This document shows, piece by piece, positions 8,641-16,706 of a DNA stretch of 64,000 nt; position 1 is the first letter of the stretch, and every line of letters starts with the position of its first letter. The translations under genes were made by a program, and so were the position numbers. The notes under the pieces are model-generated. The model saw only the letters and a program-made list of their open reading frames with translations, was not told the origin of the DNA and made no database searches. This DNA comes from Flavobacterium sp. IB48 (GTDB taxonomy: Bacteria > Bacteroidota > Bacteroidia > Flavobacteriales > Flavobacteriaceae), in NCBI RefSeq assembly GCF_016405855.1, contig NZ_JAEFCA010000001.1, positions 696,170-760,169 of the forward strand. Reading direction: 5' to 3'.

Positions 8641-10161
8641 ATGGAAAAAAGAAAAATTGAAATAATGGATACGACACTTCGTGATGGTGAACAAACATCA
8701 GGAGTTTCATTTTCTGCTGCAGAAAAACTAACCATTGCGCAATTGTTGTTGGAGGAATTAAATATTGATAGAATCGAAATTGCTTCTGCCCGCGTGAGCG
8801 AAGGAGAATTTCAGGCCGTAAAAGGCATTACTTCATGGGCTGAAGAACGTGGCTACATTGACAGAATTGAAGTTCTGACGTTTGTTGACGGTGGTGTTTC
8901 AATTGACTGGATGAAAAAAGCGGGTGCAAAAGTGCAAAATTTATTGACCAAAGGCTCAATGAATCACTTAACACATCAGTTAAAAAAAACTCCAGAACAA
9001 CACTTTTCAGAAATTGCTCAAATCATTGCTTTAGCTAGAGAAAACAACATTGAAACCAATGTTTATCTAGAAGATTGGAGCAACGGAATGCGAAATTCTC
9101 AAGATTATGTTTTTCAGTTTCTGGATTTCTTAGCAACTCAGCCAATCAAAAGAGTTTTACTTCCAGATACTTTAGGTGTTTTAATCCCGTCTCTAACTTT
9201 TGAGTTTATTTCAAAAATCAGAGCAAAATATTCGCAAATTCACTTTGATTTCCATGCACACAATGACTACGACTTAAGCATTGCCAATGTCATGGAAGCC
9301 GTAAAAGCGGGAATCAACGGACTTCACGTAACGGTAAACGGAATGGGAGAACGTGCTGGAAATGCACCTCTTGAAAGCACGGTTGCTGTAATTAATGACT
9401 ATTTGCCACAAGTAAACATCAACGTAAAAGAAACTTCATTGTATTCTGTAAGCAAATTGGTGGAAACTTTTACAGGCTACAGAATTCCTGCCAACAAACC
9501 AATTGTAGGCGACAATGTTTTCACACAAACAGCTGGAATTCATGCTGACGGAGACAATAAAAACAATCTTTATTTTAATGATCTTCTTCCAGAACGTTTT
9601 GGAAGAAAAAGAAAATACGCTCTAGGAAAAACTTCAGGAAAAGCCAATATCGAAAAAAATCTTCAGGAACTAGGATTAAAATTAAACAACGAAGATTTGA
9701 AATTGGTTACCCAAAGAATTATCGAATTGGGCGACAAAAAAGAAACCGTAACCAAGGAAGATCTGCCATACATTATTTCTGATGTTTTGGACAGCCACAC
9801 TTACGAAGAAAAAATTACCATAAACTCTTATATGCTGGTTCATTCTAAAGGAATGCGCCCATCTACGACTTTATCTTTAAATTTAAACGGAGAAATAATC
9901 GAAGAAAATGCACAAGGAGACGGTCAGTTTGATGCTTTTATGAATGCTTTATCTAAAATTTACAAAAGCAAGAAACTGACGCTTCCAAAGTTAATCGATT
10001 ATGCCGTAAGAATCCCGCCAGGAAGTAGTTCTGATGCGTTGTGCGAAACCATTATCACATGGGTTAACAACGGAAAAGAATTTAAAACCCGCGGACTAGA
10101 TTCAGATCAAACCGTTGCAGCGATTATTGCAACACAGAAAATGCTTAATATAATTACCTAA
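8641..10161 (+). CDS. leuA: 2-isopropylmalate synthase family protein (LeuA-type; citramalate synthase possible)
   Basis: Condenses acetyl-CoA with a 2-oxo acid, probably 2-oxoisovalerate, in the first committed step of leucine synthesis. It has 506 residues. The TIM-barrel HMGL domain carries DTTLRDGEQT at residues 10-19 and metal ligands His205 and His207 (FHAHND), plus NGMGERAGN. A C-terminal LeuA-type regulatory domain (about 390-500) ends with IPPGSSSDA and DQTVAAIIATQ. Location between leuD and leuB supports LeuA. The family also includes (R)-citramalate synthases that cannot be separated by eye, so the oxo-acid substrate is inferred from context. An alternative start at Met9 exists. 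Confidence 0.82.
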   Translation: MEKRKIEIMDTTLRDGEQTSGVSFSAAEKLTIAQLLLEELNIDRIEIASARVSEGEFQAVKGITSWAEERGYIDRIEVLTFVDGGVSIDWMKKAGAKVQNLLTKGSMNHLTHQLKKTPEQHFSEIAQIIALARENNIETNVYLEDWSNGMRNSQDYVFQFLDFLATQPIKRVLLPDTLGVLIPSLTFEFISKIRAKYSQIHFDFHAHNDYDLSIANVMEAVKAGINGLHVTVNGMGERAGNAPLESTVAVINDYLPQVNINVKETSLYSVSKLVETFTGYRIPANKPIVGDNVFTQTAGIHADGDNKNNLYFNDLLPERFGRKRKYALGKTSGKANIEKNLQELGLKLNNEDLKLVTQRIIELGDKKETVTKEDLPYIISDVLDSHTYEEKITINSYMLVHSKGMRPSTTLSLNLNGEIIEENAQGDGQFDAFMNALSKIYKSKKLTLPKLIDYAVRIPPGSSSDALCETIITWVNNGKEFKTRGLDSDQTVAAIIATQKMLNIIT

Positions 10162-10207
10162 GGCGCTAAGAGACTAAGGTTCTGAGGTTCTAAGATTTTT
10201 CTTTAAC

Positions 10208-10315
10208 CTTAGAACCTTAGCAACTCAAAGCCTTAGAACCTTTTAAAAAAACTAAGCCACTAAGAAGAAAAACTTAGAACCTTAGCAACTCAGAACCTTA
10301 GAACCTTTTAAAAAA
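10208..10315. repeat. Duplicated 43-bp CCTTAGAACCTTAG repeat before leuB
   Basis: Segments 10208-10250 and 10273-10315 are near-identical 43-bp direct repeats built from CCTTAGAACC units. The preceding stretch 10163-10192 carries the reverse complement type (CTAAGGTTCTGAGG), so hairpins are possible. The block fills most of the leuA-leuB gap. Confidence 0.7.
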
Positions 10316-10321
10316 TATAGA

Positions 10322-11377
10322 ATGAAATTAAACATAGCCCTTTTAGCCGGAGACGGAATCGGACCAGAAGTAATCGATCAAGCAGTAAAAGTATCGGATG
10401 CAATTGCACAAAAATTTGGACATGAAATAACTTGGAAACCAGCTTTAACTGGAGCAGCTGCAATTGATGCAGTAGGAGAACCATATCCAGATTCAACACA
10501 CGAAGTTTGTAAAAATGCTGATGCCGTTCTTTTTGGAGCAATCGGACACCCAAAATACGATAACGATCCTTCTGCGCCAGTCCGTCCAGAACAAGGTCTG
10601 TTAAAAATGCGTAAAGCATTAGGTTTGTTTGCAAACGTAAGACCAACTTTTACATTCCCTTCTTTATTAGATAAATCTCCTTTAAAAAGAGAAAGAATCG
10701 AAGGAACTGATTTAGTTTTCTTAAGAGAATTAACTGGCGGAATTTACTTTGGTGAAAAAGGAAGAAAAGATAACGGAGATACTGCTTACGACAACTGTGT
10801 TTATACAAGAGCCGAAGTACAGCGTTTAGCTAAAAAAGGTTTTGAATTAGCCATGACACGTTCTAAAAAATTATGTTGCGTTGATAAAGCAAACGTTTTG
10901 GAAACTTCACGTTTATGGAGAGAAACAGTTCAGGCAATGGAAAAAGATTATCCAGAGGTTGAAGTTAGCTACGAATTTGTTGATGCTGTAGCAATGCGTT
11001 TAGTTCAATGGCCAAACTCTTATGATGTATTAATTACTGAAAACTTATTTGGAGATATTTTAACAGACGAAGCTTCTGTAATTTCTGGCTCAATGGGATT
11101 AATGCCTTCTGCATCTATGGGAGCTGAAGTGTCTTTATTTGAGCCTATTCATGGCTCATATCCGCAAGCTACAGGATTAAACATCGCTAACCCAATGGCT
11201 ACTGTTTTGTCTGCTGCTATGATGTTCGAAAACTTCGGATTAATGGAAGAAGGAAAAGCAATGAGAGATGCTGTAAACAAAGCTTTAGAAGCTGGAGTAG
11301 TTACCGAAGATTTAGCGAATGGCGGTAAAGCATACGGTACTAAAGAAGTTGGTGACTGGTTAGCTGCTAACATATAG
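10322..11377 (+). CDS. leuB: 3-isopropylmalate dehydrogenase
   Basis: NAD-dependent oxidative decarboxylation of 3-isopropylmalate to 2-oxoisocaproate, the third step of leucine synthesis. It has 351 residues, typical for the family. The N-terminal [11 protein letters not shown], the substrate-binding arginine region LGLFANVRP with [12 protein letters not shown], the metal-binding aspartates in [11 protein letters not shown] and the cofactor loop [12 protein letters not shown] are all present. It is the last gene of the leu operon. A perfect bidirectional terminator follows. Confidence 0.97.
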   Translation: MKLNIALLAGDGIGPEVIDQAVKVSDAIAQKFGHEITWKPALTGAAAIDAVGEPYPDSTHEVCKNADAVLFGAIGHPKYDNDPSAPVRPEQGLLKMRKALGLFANVRPTFTFPSLLDKSPLKRERIEGTDLVFLRELTGGIYFGEKGRKDNGDTAYDNCVYTRAEVQRLAKKGFELAMTRSKKLCCVDKANVLETSRLWRETVQAMEKDYPEVEVSYEFVDAVAMRLVQWPNSYDVLITENLFGDILTDEASVISGSMGLMPSASMGAEVSLFEPIHGSYPQATGLNIANPMATVLSAAMMFENFGLMEEGKAMRDAVNKALEAGVVTEDLANGGKAYGTKEVGDWLAANI

Positions 11378-11386
11378 TTTATTCTT

Positions 11387-11418
11387 GTTTCAGGTTGCAC
11401 CTTCAAGCAATCTGAAAC
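11387..11418. repeat. GTTTCAGGTTGC hairpin
   Basis: GTTTCAGGTTGC and GCAATCTGAAAC pair with a single G-T position over 12 bp around an 8-nt loop, just after leuB. There is no T-run. It probably belongs to the class of dispersed intergenic hairpins seen across the window. Confidence 0.5.
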
Positions 11419-11428
11419 TCGAAACATT

Positions 11429-11464
11429 AAAAAGAGGGATTAACTTTCGTTAATCCCTCTTTTT
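11429..11464. terminator. Bidirectional intrinsic terminator after leuB
   Basis: Perfect 16-bp stem (AAAAAGAGGGATTAAC / GTTAATCCCTCTTTTT) with a TTTC loop. The A-tract and T-tract flanks make it work on both strands. It separates leuB from the convergent lipoprotein gene and overlaps the latter's stop codon. Confidence 0.9.
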
Positions 11465-11963
11465 AATTTAAATTATTGACAGGAACAAAGTTTCCTCCTT
11501 GTGTTATTGGAATTTTATAAAAAACTCCTTCAGAAAAATACATTGTTTGTTTTTCGGCACCAGAATCGACATTAACTGCTGTAAATTTAAAGGTCCCCGA
11601 AATGGTATTCTCAACCGTATTATATTCTGTCACAATAACTTGCCCGTTTCCTTTGCCTATGCTTGTAGTAAATTCTGCTTCTTGCCCTTTATAAGTGTTT
11701 TTATAAGTTGCTTTTGCAGCAGCATCAGCACTTAAAACGTATGTCTTCTCAGTTGGTTCAGGAAGCTGGAAGCGTATTTGTTCGTAACCTAAAGAACCTT
11801 CAATTACAAAAGTTCCATCCGATTCCATTCCTGCTTTATAGACTTGAGCTCTCCAAAAGTTGTTATCTTTTAAGGTTTGAAAAGCCGGATTATTGAATCT
11901 TACATCTTCTGTACAAGATATAAGTAGAAGTAAAATTGATAAAAAGTAAAAGATTTTTTTCAT
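11463..11963 (-). CDS. Small lipoprotein, DUF6252-like
   Basis: Predicted lipoprotein of 166 residues when started at the ATG at 11961-11963. That start gives a textbook signal peptide with lipobox LLIS-Cys; the longer frame to 12005 adds an unlikely leader. The mature part, about 145 residues, contains NFWRAQVYKAG and a beta-rich pattern ending in SEGVFYKIPI. This resembles the flavobacterial DUF6252 lipoproteins, but the family assignment is from memory of the pattern and should be treated as tentative. Function is unknown; the expected location is the periplasmic side of the envelope. It is a single gene convergent with leuB and sharing its terminator. Confidence 0.7.
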   Translation of the reverse strand: MKKIFYFLSILLLLISCTEDVRFNNPAFQTLKDNNFWRAQVYKAGMESDGTFVIEGSLGYEQIRFQLPEPTEKTYVLSADAAAKATYKNTYKGQEAEFTTSIGKGNGQVIVTEYNTVENTISGTFKFTAVNVDSGAEKQTMYFSEGVFYKIPITQGGNFVPVNNLN

Positions 11964-12096
11964 GTTTAAAATGAATTTGTTGCAAAAGTATTGCATTAAG
12001 ATCAAAATACTTACATTAAAAAGTCAAAAAAATGCTAAAAAAACAACTCAAATATATTTAATCTTTTTTAAAAACGTGTTTTTCATAAAAAAATTA

Positions 12097-12134
12097 TATC
12101 TTTGCGCCCTTAATTAACAGAGGTCGAGTACCTC
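12097..12134 (+). promoter_or_regulatory. rpsP promoter and short leader hairpin
   Basis: TATCTTTG at 12097-12104 matches the TAnnTTTG -7 consensus. The predicted start is near 12111. A small hairpin, GAGGT-CGAGT-ACCTC (12120-12134), sits in the leader 20 nt before the ATG and could take part in ribosomal-protein autoregulation, which is speculation. Confidence 0.55.
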
Positions 12135-12153
12135 AAAATTTAATCACTAGATT

Positions 12154-12714
12154 ATGTCAGTAAAAATTAGATTACAAAGACACGGTAAAAAAGGAAAACC
12201 TTTTTACTGGGTAGTAGCTGCAGATGCACGCTCAAAAAGAGATGGTAAATACTTAGAGAAAATCGGTACTTACAATCCAAACACTAACCCAGCAACTGTT
12301 GAGTTAAACCTTGACAGCGCAGTTAAATGGTTACACAATGGTGCTCAACCAACTGATACTGCAAGAGCTATCCTTTCTTACAAAGGTGCTTTATTGAAAC
12401 ACCACCTTGATGGAGGAGTTCGTAAAGGTGCTTTAACTCAAGAGCAAGCAGATGCTAAATTAACTGCTTGGTTAGAAGCAAAAGCTGGTAAAGTTGATGC
12501 TAAAAAAGATGGTTTATCTAAAGCTAAAGCTGATGCTAAAGCTACAGCATTAAAAGCAGAGAAAGAAGTTAACGCTAAACGTGTTGCTGATGCTGCTGCT
12601 GCACAAGCTGAAGCTGCTGCCGCTGCACAAGCTGCTGAGGCTACTGAAGAAGTTGCTGAAGCTACTGAAGAAGCTCCTGCTGCTGAAGAGAATAACGAAA
12701 CAACTGAAGCATAA
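12154..12714 (+). CDS. rpsP: 30S ribosomal protein S16 with long Ala/Glu-rich tail
   Basis: Binds 16S rRNA during 30S assembly. The conserved S16 fold occupies about the first 80 residues: MSVKIRLQRHGKKGKPFYWV, ADARSKRDGKYLEKIGTYNP and the DTARAILSYKGAL region. The total length of 186 is more than twice that of the 82-residue E. coli protein. The extra about 100 residues are low-complexity, first Lys/Ala-rich and then Ala/Glu/Thr-rich and acidic. Long S16 tails are familiar in Bacteroidota. It heads the rpsP-rimM unit, with a 15-bp gap to rimM. Confidence 0.95.
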   Translation: MSVKIRLQRHGKKGKPFYWVVAADARSKRDGKYLEKIGTYNPNTNPATVELNLDSAVKWLHNGAQPTDTARAILSYKGALLKHHLDGGVRKGALTQEQADAKLTAWLEAKAGKVDAKKDGLSKAKADAKATALKAEKEVNAKRVADAAAAQAEAAAAAQAAEATEEVAEATEEAPAAEENNETTEA

Positions 12715-12729
12715 TTTTACTTAGCGATA

Positions 12730-13254
12730 ATGCGTAAAGAAGACTGTTTTTATTTAGGTAAAATCGCTAAAAAATTTAGTTTCAAAGGTGAAGTTCTGAT
12801 CTATTTAGATACAGACGAACCTGAGTTATACGAAAATCTGGAATCAGTGTTTGTTGAACACAACAAACACTTGGTTCCTTTTTTTATTGAAACAAGTTCT
12901 TTACATAAAAACGACTTTTTAAGAGTCCGTTTTGAAGATGTAAACACCGAAGAAGATGCAGATGCCTTAGTTGGAAATGCTATCTATCTTCCTTTAACTA
13001 TGTTGCCAAAACTTACTGGCAACAAATTCTACTTCCATGAAGTTATTGGTTTCGAAATCGAAGACAAACGTTTAGGCGTTTTCGGAAAAATAACTTCTAT
13101 TAATGATTCAACTGCTCAACCTCTTTTCGAAGTTTTAAATGGCGAAGTTGAAATCTTAGTTCCAATGATTGATAATTTTCTTGTAAAAATTGATCGTGAG
13201 AACAAAAAAGTCATCATGGATCTTCCTGAAGGTCTTGTAGAGATGTACCTTTAA
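12730..13254 (+). CDS. rimM: Ribosome maturation factor RimM
   Basis: 16S rRNA processing and 30S head maturation factor that binds S19. It has 174 residues. The N-terminal RimM domain starts FYLGKIAKKFSFKGEV, matching the conserved lGki.g.hGlkGev pattern. The C-terminal PRC-barrel domain begins at about residue 95 (NKFYFHEVIGFEI) and ends with the conserved MDLPEGLVEMY. It follows rpsP closely, the conserved gene pair. In many bacteria trmD comes next; here a four-helix-bundle gene and trmN6 follow instead. Confidence 0.95.
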   Translation: MRKEDCFYLGKIAKKFSFKGEVLIYLDTDEPELYENLESVFVEHNKHLVPFFIETSSLHKNDFLRVRFEDVNTEEDADALVGNAIYLPLTMLPKLTGNKFYFHEVIGFEIEDKRLGVFGKITSINDSTAQPLFEVLNGEVEILVPMIDNFLVKIDRENKKVIMDLPEGLVEMYL

Positions 13255-13260
13255 TTTAAG

Positions 13261-13290
13261 AAATTCCAATTTTTTAAATTCCAAATCCCA
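13261..13290. repeat. Left copy of AAATTCCA inverted repeat flanking a four-helix-bundle gene
   Basis: AAATTCCAATTTTTTAAATT followed by CCAAATCCCA is matched in inverted orientation, with a few mismatches, by 13845-13878 on the far side of the four-helix-bundle gene. The element belongs to the AATTCCAAATTCC type seen elsewhere in the window, so transposition is only one explanation. Confidence 0.5.
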
Positions 13291-13405
13291 AAAATCTGAA
13301 GGTTTTGCTTTTAAAGAAAGAAAAAACTTATTTTTTATATTTCTTTTATTTTAAATTTACTTTCCAAATTGGAATTTGTAATTTAAAATATTGAGATTTT
13401 TATAT

Positions 13406-13753
13406 ATGAAACCATATAATTTAGAAAAAAGAGCTTTCCTATTTGCAAAAGAATGCAGATTATATATTAGAACATTACCAAAAACAGTTTCAAATATTGA
13501 AGATGCAAAACAATTAGTACGTTCTTCTGGTTCCGTTGGAGCAAATTATATCGAAGCAAATGAGAAATTGGGTGACAAGGATTTATTGTTCCGTCTTAAA
13601 ATTGCTCGAAAAGAAGCAAAAGAATCTAAATTTTGGCTTCAATTACTGAATGACTTGAATCCAGATCAAAAATTAGCGTCAGAACTTCTATTATACGAAG
13701 TAGAAGAATTACGAAAAATTCTATCCGCAATAATTACTAAAACTTCAAAATAA
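13406..13753 (+). CDS. Four-helix bundle protein (23S rRNA IVS / S23 family)
   Basis: Small all-helical protein of 115 residues from ATG 13406; the frame opens earlier only through a TTG. The pattern LEKRAFLFAKECRLYIRTLP, then AKQLVRSSGSVGANYIEANE and the closing LLLYEVEELRKILSAIITK fits the four-helix bundle family first found in 23S rRNA intervening sequences. Related folds include Avd of diversity-generating retroelements. The cellular role of chromosomal copies is unknown. It is flanked by inverted AAATTCCA-type repeats and separates rimM from trmN6, which suggests an inserted cassette. No rRNA or reverse transcriptase is near. Confidence 0.85.
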   Translation: MKPYNLEKRAFLFAKECRLYIRTLPKTVSNIEDAKQLVRSSGSVGANYIEANEKLGDKDLLFRLKIARKEAKESKFWLQLLNDLNPDQKLASELLLYEVEELRKILSAIITKTSK

Positions 13754-13844
13754 TAAATCCATATTTAATAGTATTTTTGCAGTTCATAATAATACATCTC
13801 TTTGCAATTGGAATTTGGATTTTTTAATAGAAATCTCTTTTTTT

Positions 13845-13878
13845 AGTTGGAATTTGGAATTTAAAAAAAATGGAATTT
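13845..13878. repeat. Right copy of AAATTCCA inverted repeat flanking a four-helix-bundle gene
   Basis: Read on the minus strand it is AAATTCCATTTTTTTTAAAT followed by TCCAAATTCCAACT, an imperfect match to 13261-13290. It ends just before the trmN6 start. A further GGAATTTGGATT lies at about 13810. Confidence 0.5.
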
Positions 13879-13885
13879 TCTATCT

Positions 13886-14593
13886 ATGTTTAAGTTTAAA
13901 CAATTCTCTATAAACCAAGACCGTTGCGCTATGAAAGTAGGCACAGATGGTGTTTTACTTGGTGCTTGGGCTCCTGTTCATCATAGTCCGTTTAGTGTTT
14001 TAGATATTGGTGCTGGAACAGGAATTATTGCTTTGATGTTGGCACAAAGAAGCCATGCAGAACAAATTGATGCACTTGAAATCGATGAAGATGCGTATGA
14101 ACAAGCAGTAGAAAACTTTGAAGCTTCTCCTTGGGGTGATCGCTTATTTTGTTTTCATGCTGGTTTAGACGAGTTTATTGAAGAACCAGAAGACGAATAT
14201 GATTTAATTGTTTCAAATCCGCCTTTTTATGCTGAGGATTATAAAACCGAAAACGAACAACGCGATTTAGCTCGTTTTCAAGATGCAATGCCCTTTGAAG
14301 AAATTGTTGAAGCTGCCGATTTGTTGCTCTCAGAAAATGGAATTCTAGCTATAATTATTCCTTTTAAAGAAGAAGAAAAATTTATTGCTCTTGCAAAAGA
14401 ATCAGAACTTTATCCAATAAAAATCACAAGAGTTAAGGGAACTCCTAAATCGGAAATTAAGCGTAGTTTATTAGCTTTTAGCCGAAATGAAGTTCTTGAA
14501 ATTGAAACCGATGAACTTATTATCGAAATCGACAGACACGTTTATACTCCTGAATATACTGAATTGACTAAAGATTTTTATTTAAAGATGTAA
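13886..14593 (+). CDS. trmN6: tRNA1(Val) (adenine(37)-N6)-methyltransferase
   Basis: Rossmann-fold SAM methyltransferase of 235 residues that modifies A37 of tRNA1-Val in the TrmN6/YfiC family. The N-terminus FKFKQFSINQDRCAMKVGTD is the family signature. Motif I VLDIGAGTG lies near residue 50 and the catalytic NPPF motif starts at Asn111, as in N6-adenine methyltransferases. Length and start agree with the family. Its neighbours rpsP and rimM also concern translation. It is convergent with a small secreted-protein gene, with only 17 bp between the stops. Confidence 0.9.
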   Translation: MFKFKQFSINQDRCAMKVGTDGVLLGAWAPVHHSPFSVLDIGAGTGIIALMLAQRSHAEQIDALEIDEDAYEQAVENFEASPWGDRLFCFHAGLDEFIEEPEDEYDLIVSNPPFYAEDYKTENEQRDLARFQDAMPFEEIVEAADLLLSENGILAIIIPFKEEEKFIALAKESELYPIKITRVKGTPKSEIKRSLLAFSRNEVLEIETDELIIEIDRHVYTPEYTELTKDFYLKM

Positions 14594-14610
14594 AAATATC
14601 TTTAAATAAA
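14577..14610. terminator. AT-rich hairpin between convergent genes
   Basis: TTTATTTAAAGAT and ATCTTTAAATAAA form a perfect 13-bp stem around an 8-nt loop. It overlaps the trmN6 stop and abuts the end of the minus-strand gene. It is symmetrical and so could serve both, though the stem is very AT-rich. Confidence 0.5.
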
Positions 14611-14994
14611 TTATTCTTTTTGCAGACACAATCCTCTTTGAAAATCCATTCCATTCGGGTTTTCTTCATTAAAATATACTATGTTATAAGTAACACATTC
14701 CTCGTCTGTATAAATTATTTCTGCTACACTTTTATCTCCAATTTTAACATTCTCGGCTCCTAAGTTTTTTATACAAACCCTTTCAAGTTTACAATCACTA
14801 AGCCATTTGACACTCCAAACGGTTTGCAATTTACGATCAAAATAACACTCTTCAATAGAATCTTTTCGAATAGCATATTCATTTGGAAAAGCTGGAGCCG
14901 CAAACTTTCCATTCTTAAATCTAGTGCAATCTAATTTTTGAGAATAACTAACAGTCCCCAATAAGATTAGACAAAAAACGATGATTTTTTTCAT
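14611..14994 (-). CDS. Small secreted protein of unknown function
   Basis: I do not recognise this 127-residue protein. It has a clear Sec signal peptide (MKKIIVFCLILLGTVSYSQ), so the mature part of about 108 residues is exported. The mature sequence has seven cysteines, including CTRF, ECYF, DCKLERVC, EECVTYN and LCLQKE, suggesting disulfides. It lies 24 bp downstream of the S41 peptidase gene on the same strand and is probably cotranscribed with it. It is the last minus-strand gene of the peptide-export locus, but a functional link is only positional. Confidence 0.7.
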   Translation of the reverse strand: MKKIIVFCLILLGTVSYSQKLDCTRFKNGKFAAPAFPNEYAIRKDSIEECYFDRKLQTVWSVKWLSDCKLERVCIKNLGAENVKIGDKSVAEIIYTDEECVTYNIVYFNEENPNGMDFQRGLCLQKE

Positions 14995-15018
14995 GATATT
15001 TTTTACTGTTATTTTTAA

Positions 15019-16662
15019 TTATTTTCCATTTTTCGCAAAAAGAATCGCTCTTTCAAGAACTTCATCCTTACCTTGCTGAATACCTAAAATTGTTGGTTTT
15101 ACTTCAATATCTGGAACAATACCAATTCTTTGTGTTTCTTTTTTATTTGGATAAAAAACACCATAACAAGTAAATGAAGTATAAAATCCTTTTATAATTG
15201 GAAAACCATAATTTGCACCATCTGCACCACCTGTTTGGCTTCCAATTATTTTAACTTTTGGGGCTGTTTGCAAACTCATTGCATTAAATTCTGCATGGCT
15301 CACTGCTTTTTCATTTATTAAAACAATTACTTTTCCTTTGTAATATTCTGGATTGTTTTTACCACATTTTAAAGTTTCATTTCTCCATAAATAACGTCCT
15401 GGATAGTTTACATCTGGATCTAAGAATTTGACAAACTCTTTCGGTTCAGGATTTAGCCAATCTGAAATTGCATACATAACATCATGAGGACGCTCTCGAT
15501 TATCAAAAATAATAGCACTTGTGTTATTCAATGCTGATATCAGAGCAGGAACATCACTTTCATCTAATGCATCGTAATTAACATAACCGATATTGCCTTC
15601 TAGTATTTCCCATTTTTCACGATCTGGAAATTGAATTCTTAGGTTTTGATATTTATAACGTTTAATAGATTTCACTTCAGACTTTCCGTTTCTTATGAAC
15701 TCCACTTCTACCGCATCTGATTTTCCATTAAAAATTGTCCAATAAGCATTTTTTAAAATAGATGGTTCATTGGATCCTTCGACATACTTTCGGTTTTCTT
15801 TTAAAAGTTCTGCTATCGTTTTTCCGTTAACTCTTGTAAATACATCTCCAATTTTAATATCGCTAACTTTTGCCAAAGAGTCATTTTTCAAACTAACAAC
15901 AATTGCTTTCTCATCTATAAAACTTACATCAGCTGGGATAAATTTATCTCCAAAATATTCGAACAATTGAGGCATTTGGGTTGAAGCGTGAGTGTCATTT
16001 AACTTAATAGAGATTTCACGCATTGCTAAAACAAAGTCCTTTTCAGATTCTGGAGCATAAAATCTCGGCAGCATTTCTGTTAACACCTTATCCCAATTTT
16101 CATCCATTTGGTATTTGTATGGAAAGAAATACTCAATATAATTCCAATATCTAAAAAGAGCCAAAAGGCGCATTTTTTTATCTTCCCATTTAAACTCTGT
16201 ATACTTTACTTCATTTTTGAACTGTAAAGGCATTCCTCCATCAAGCTTAAAGTCAACATAGTATTGTTTATCTTGAATTCTATTCTCTTCAATAAACTTT
16301 AATTTCTTTGAAAGCGACTTAGAAAATAATTCATTTTTATTGAACCATGACAAATCGAAATTTTTATCAAAGTATTCTTTTTTAGTTTTTACGTTTTCCT
16401 GCTTTTTGATTTCGCCTAGAGAAACAATCCAATTTTCTATCACCTGAGAAAATGCTTCAGAAGTTTGAGCCTCTTCGACTTTTGGTAAGATTTGAAACAA
16501 TTGTTCATCCCAGTTTTTGCTTCCATCAGTGACATTTGGGTGATAATATTTTAAAAAGCCCCAAACTTTGCATGTCGCAGCTAACTTTTGAGTTTCAGTT
16601 ATTGGTTTGGAAAAAGAAATTTGAAATAATAAAACAAAAGCAATTAGTAGTTTTTTTTTCAT
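15019..16662 (-). CDS. S41 family peptidase with PDZ-like domain (paralogue A)
   Basis: Exported serine peptidase of the C-terminal-processing (S41) family, 547 residues. A signal peptide covers residues 1-18 (ending QISFSKP). A conserved N-terminal block begins KLAATCKVWGFLKYYHPNV. A PDZ-like region (KVSDIKIGDVFTRVNGKTI) is mid-protein, and the tail-specific protease core contains KGKVIVLINEKAVSHAEF, placing the probable nucleophile at Ser455, followed by GSQTGGADG and GIVPDIEVKPT. Substrate unknown. It lies 44 bp downstream of the HlyD gene on the same strand, so it may belong to the peptide-export operon. A same-length paralogue at 39036-40679 has no such context, which weakens a dedicated role. 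Confidence 0.87.
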   Translation of the reverse strand: MKKKLLIAFVLLFQISFSKPITETQKLAATCKVWGFLKYYHPNVTDGSKNWDEQLFQILPKVEEAQTSEAFSQVIENWIVSLGEIKKQENVKTKKEYFDKNFDLSWFNKNELFSKSLSKKLKFIEENRIQDKQYYVDFKLDGGMPLQFKNEVKYTEFKWEDKKMRLLALFRYWNYIEYFFPYKYQMDENWDKVLTEMLPRFYAPESEKDFVLAMREISIKLNDTHASTQMPQLFEYFGDKFIPADVSFIDEKAIVVSLKNDSLAKVSDIKIGDVFTRVNGKTIAELLKENRKYVEGSNEPSILKNAYWTIFNGKSDAVEVEFIRNGKSEVKSIKRYKYQNLRIQFPDREKWEILEGNIGYVNYDALDESDVPALISALNNTSAIIFDNRERPHDVMYAISDWLNPEPKEFVKFLDPDVNYPGRYLWRNETLKCGKNNPEYYKGKVIVLINEKAVSHAEFNAMSLQTAPKVKIIGSQTGGADGANYGFPIIKGFYTSFTCYGVFYPNKKETQRIGIVPDIEVKPTILGIQQGKDEVLERAILFAKNGK

Positions 16663-16706
16663 TTAAGATCTGTGGTTTTGGGTTTCGGTTAGTTAGTAGT
16701 TTTTTT

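Noticed and set aside
11463..12005. Longer start for the lipoprotein gene
   Set aside because: The extension precedes a perfect lipoprotein signal peptide and overlaps the likely promoter region.
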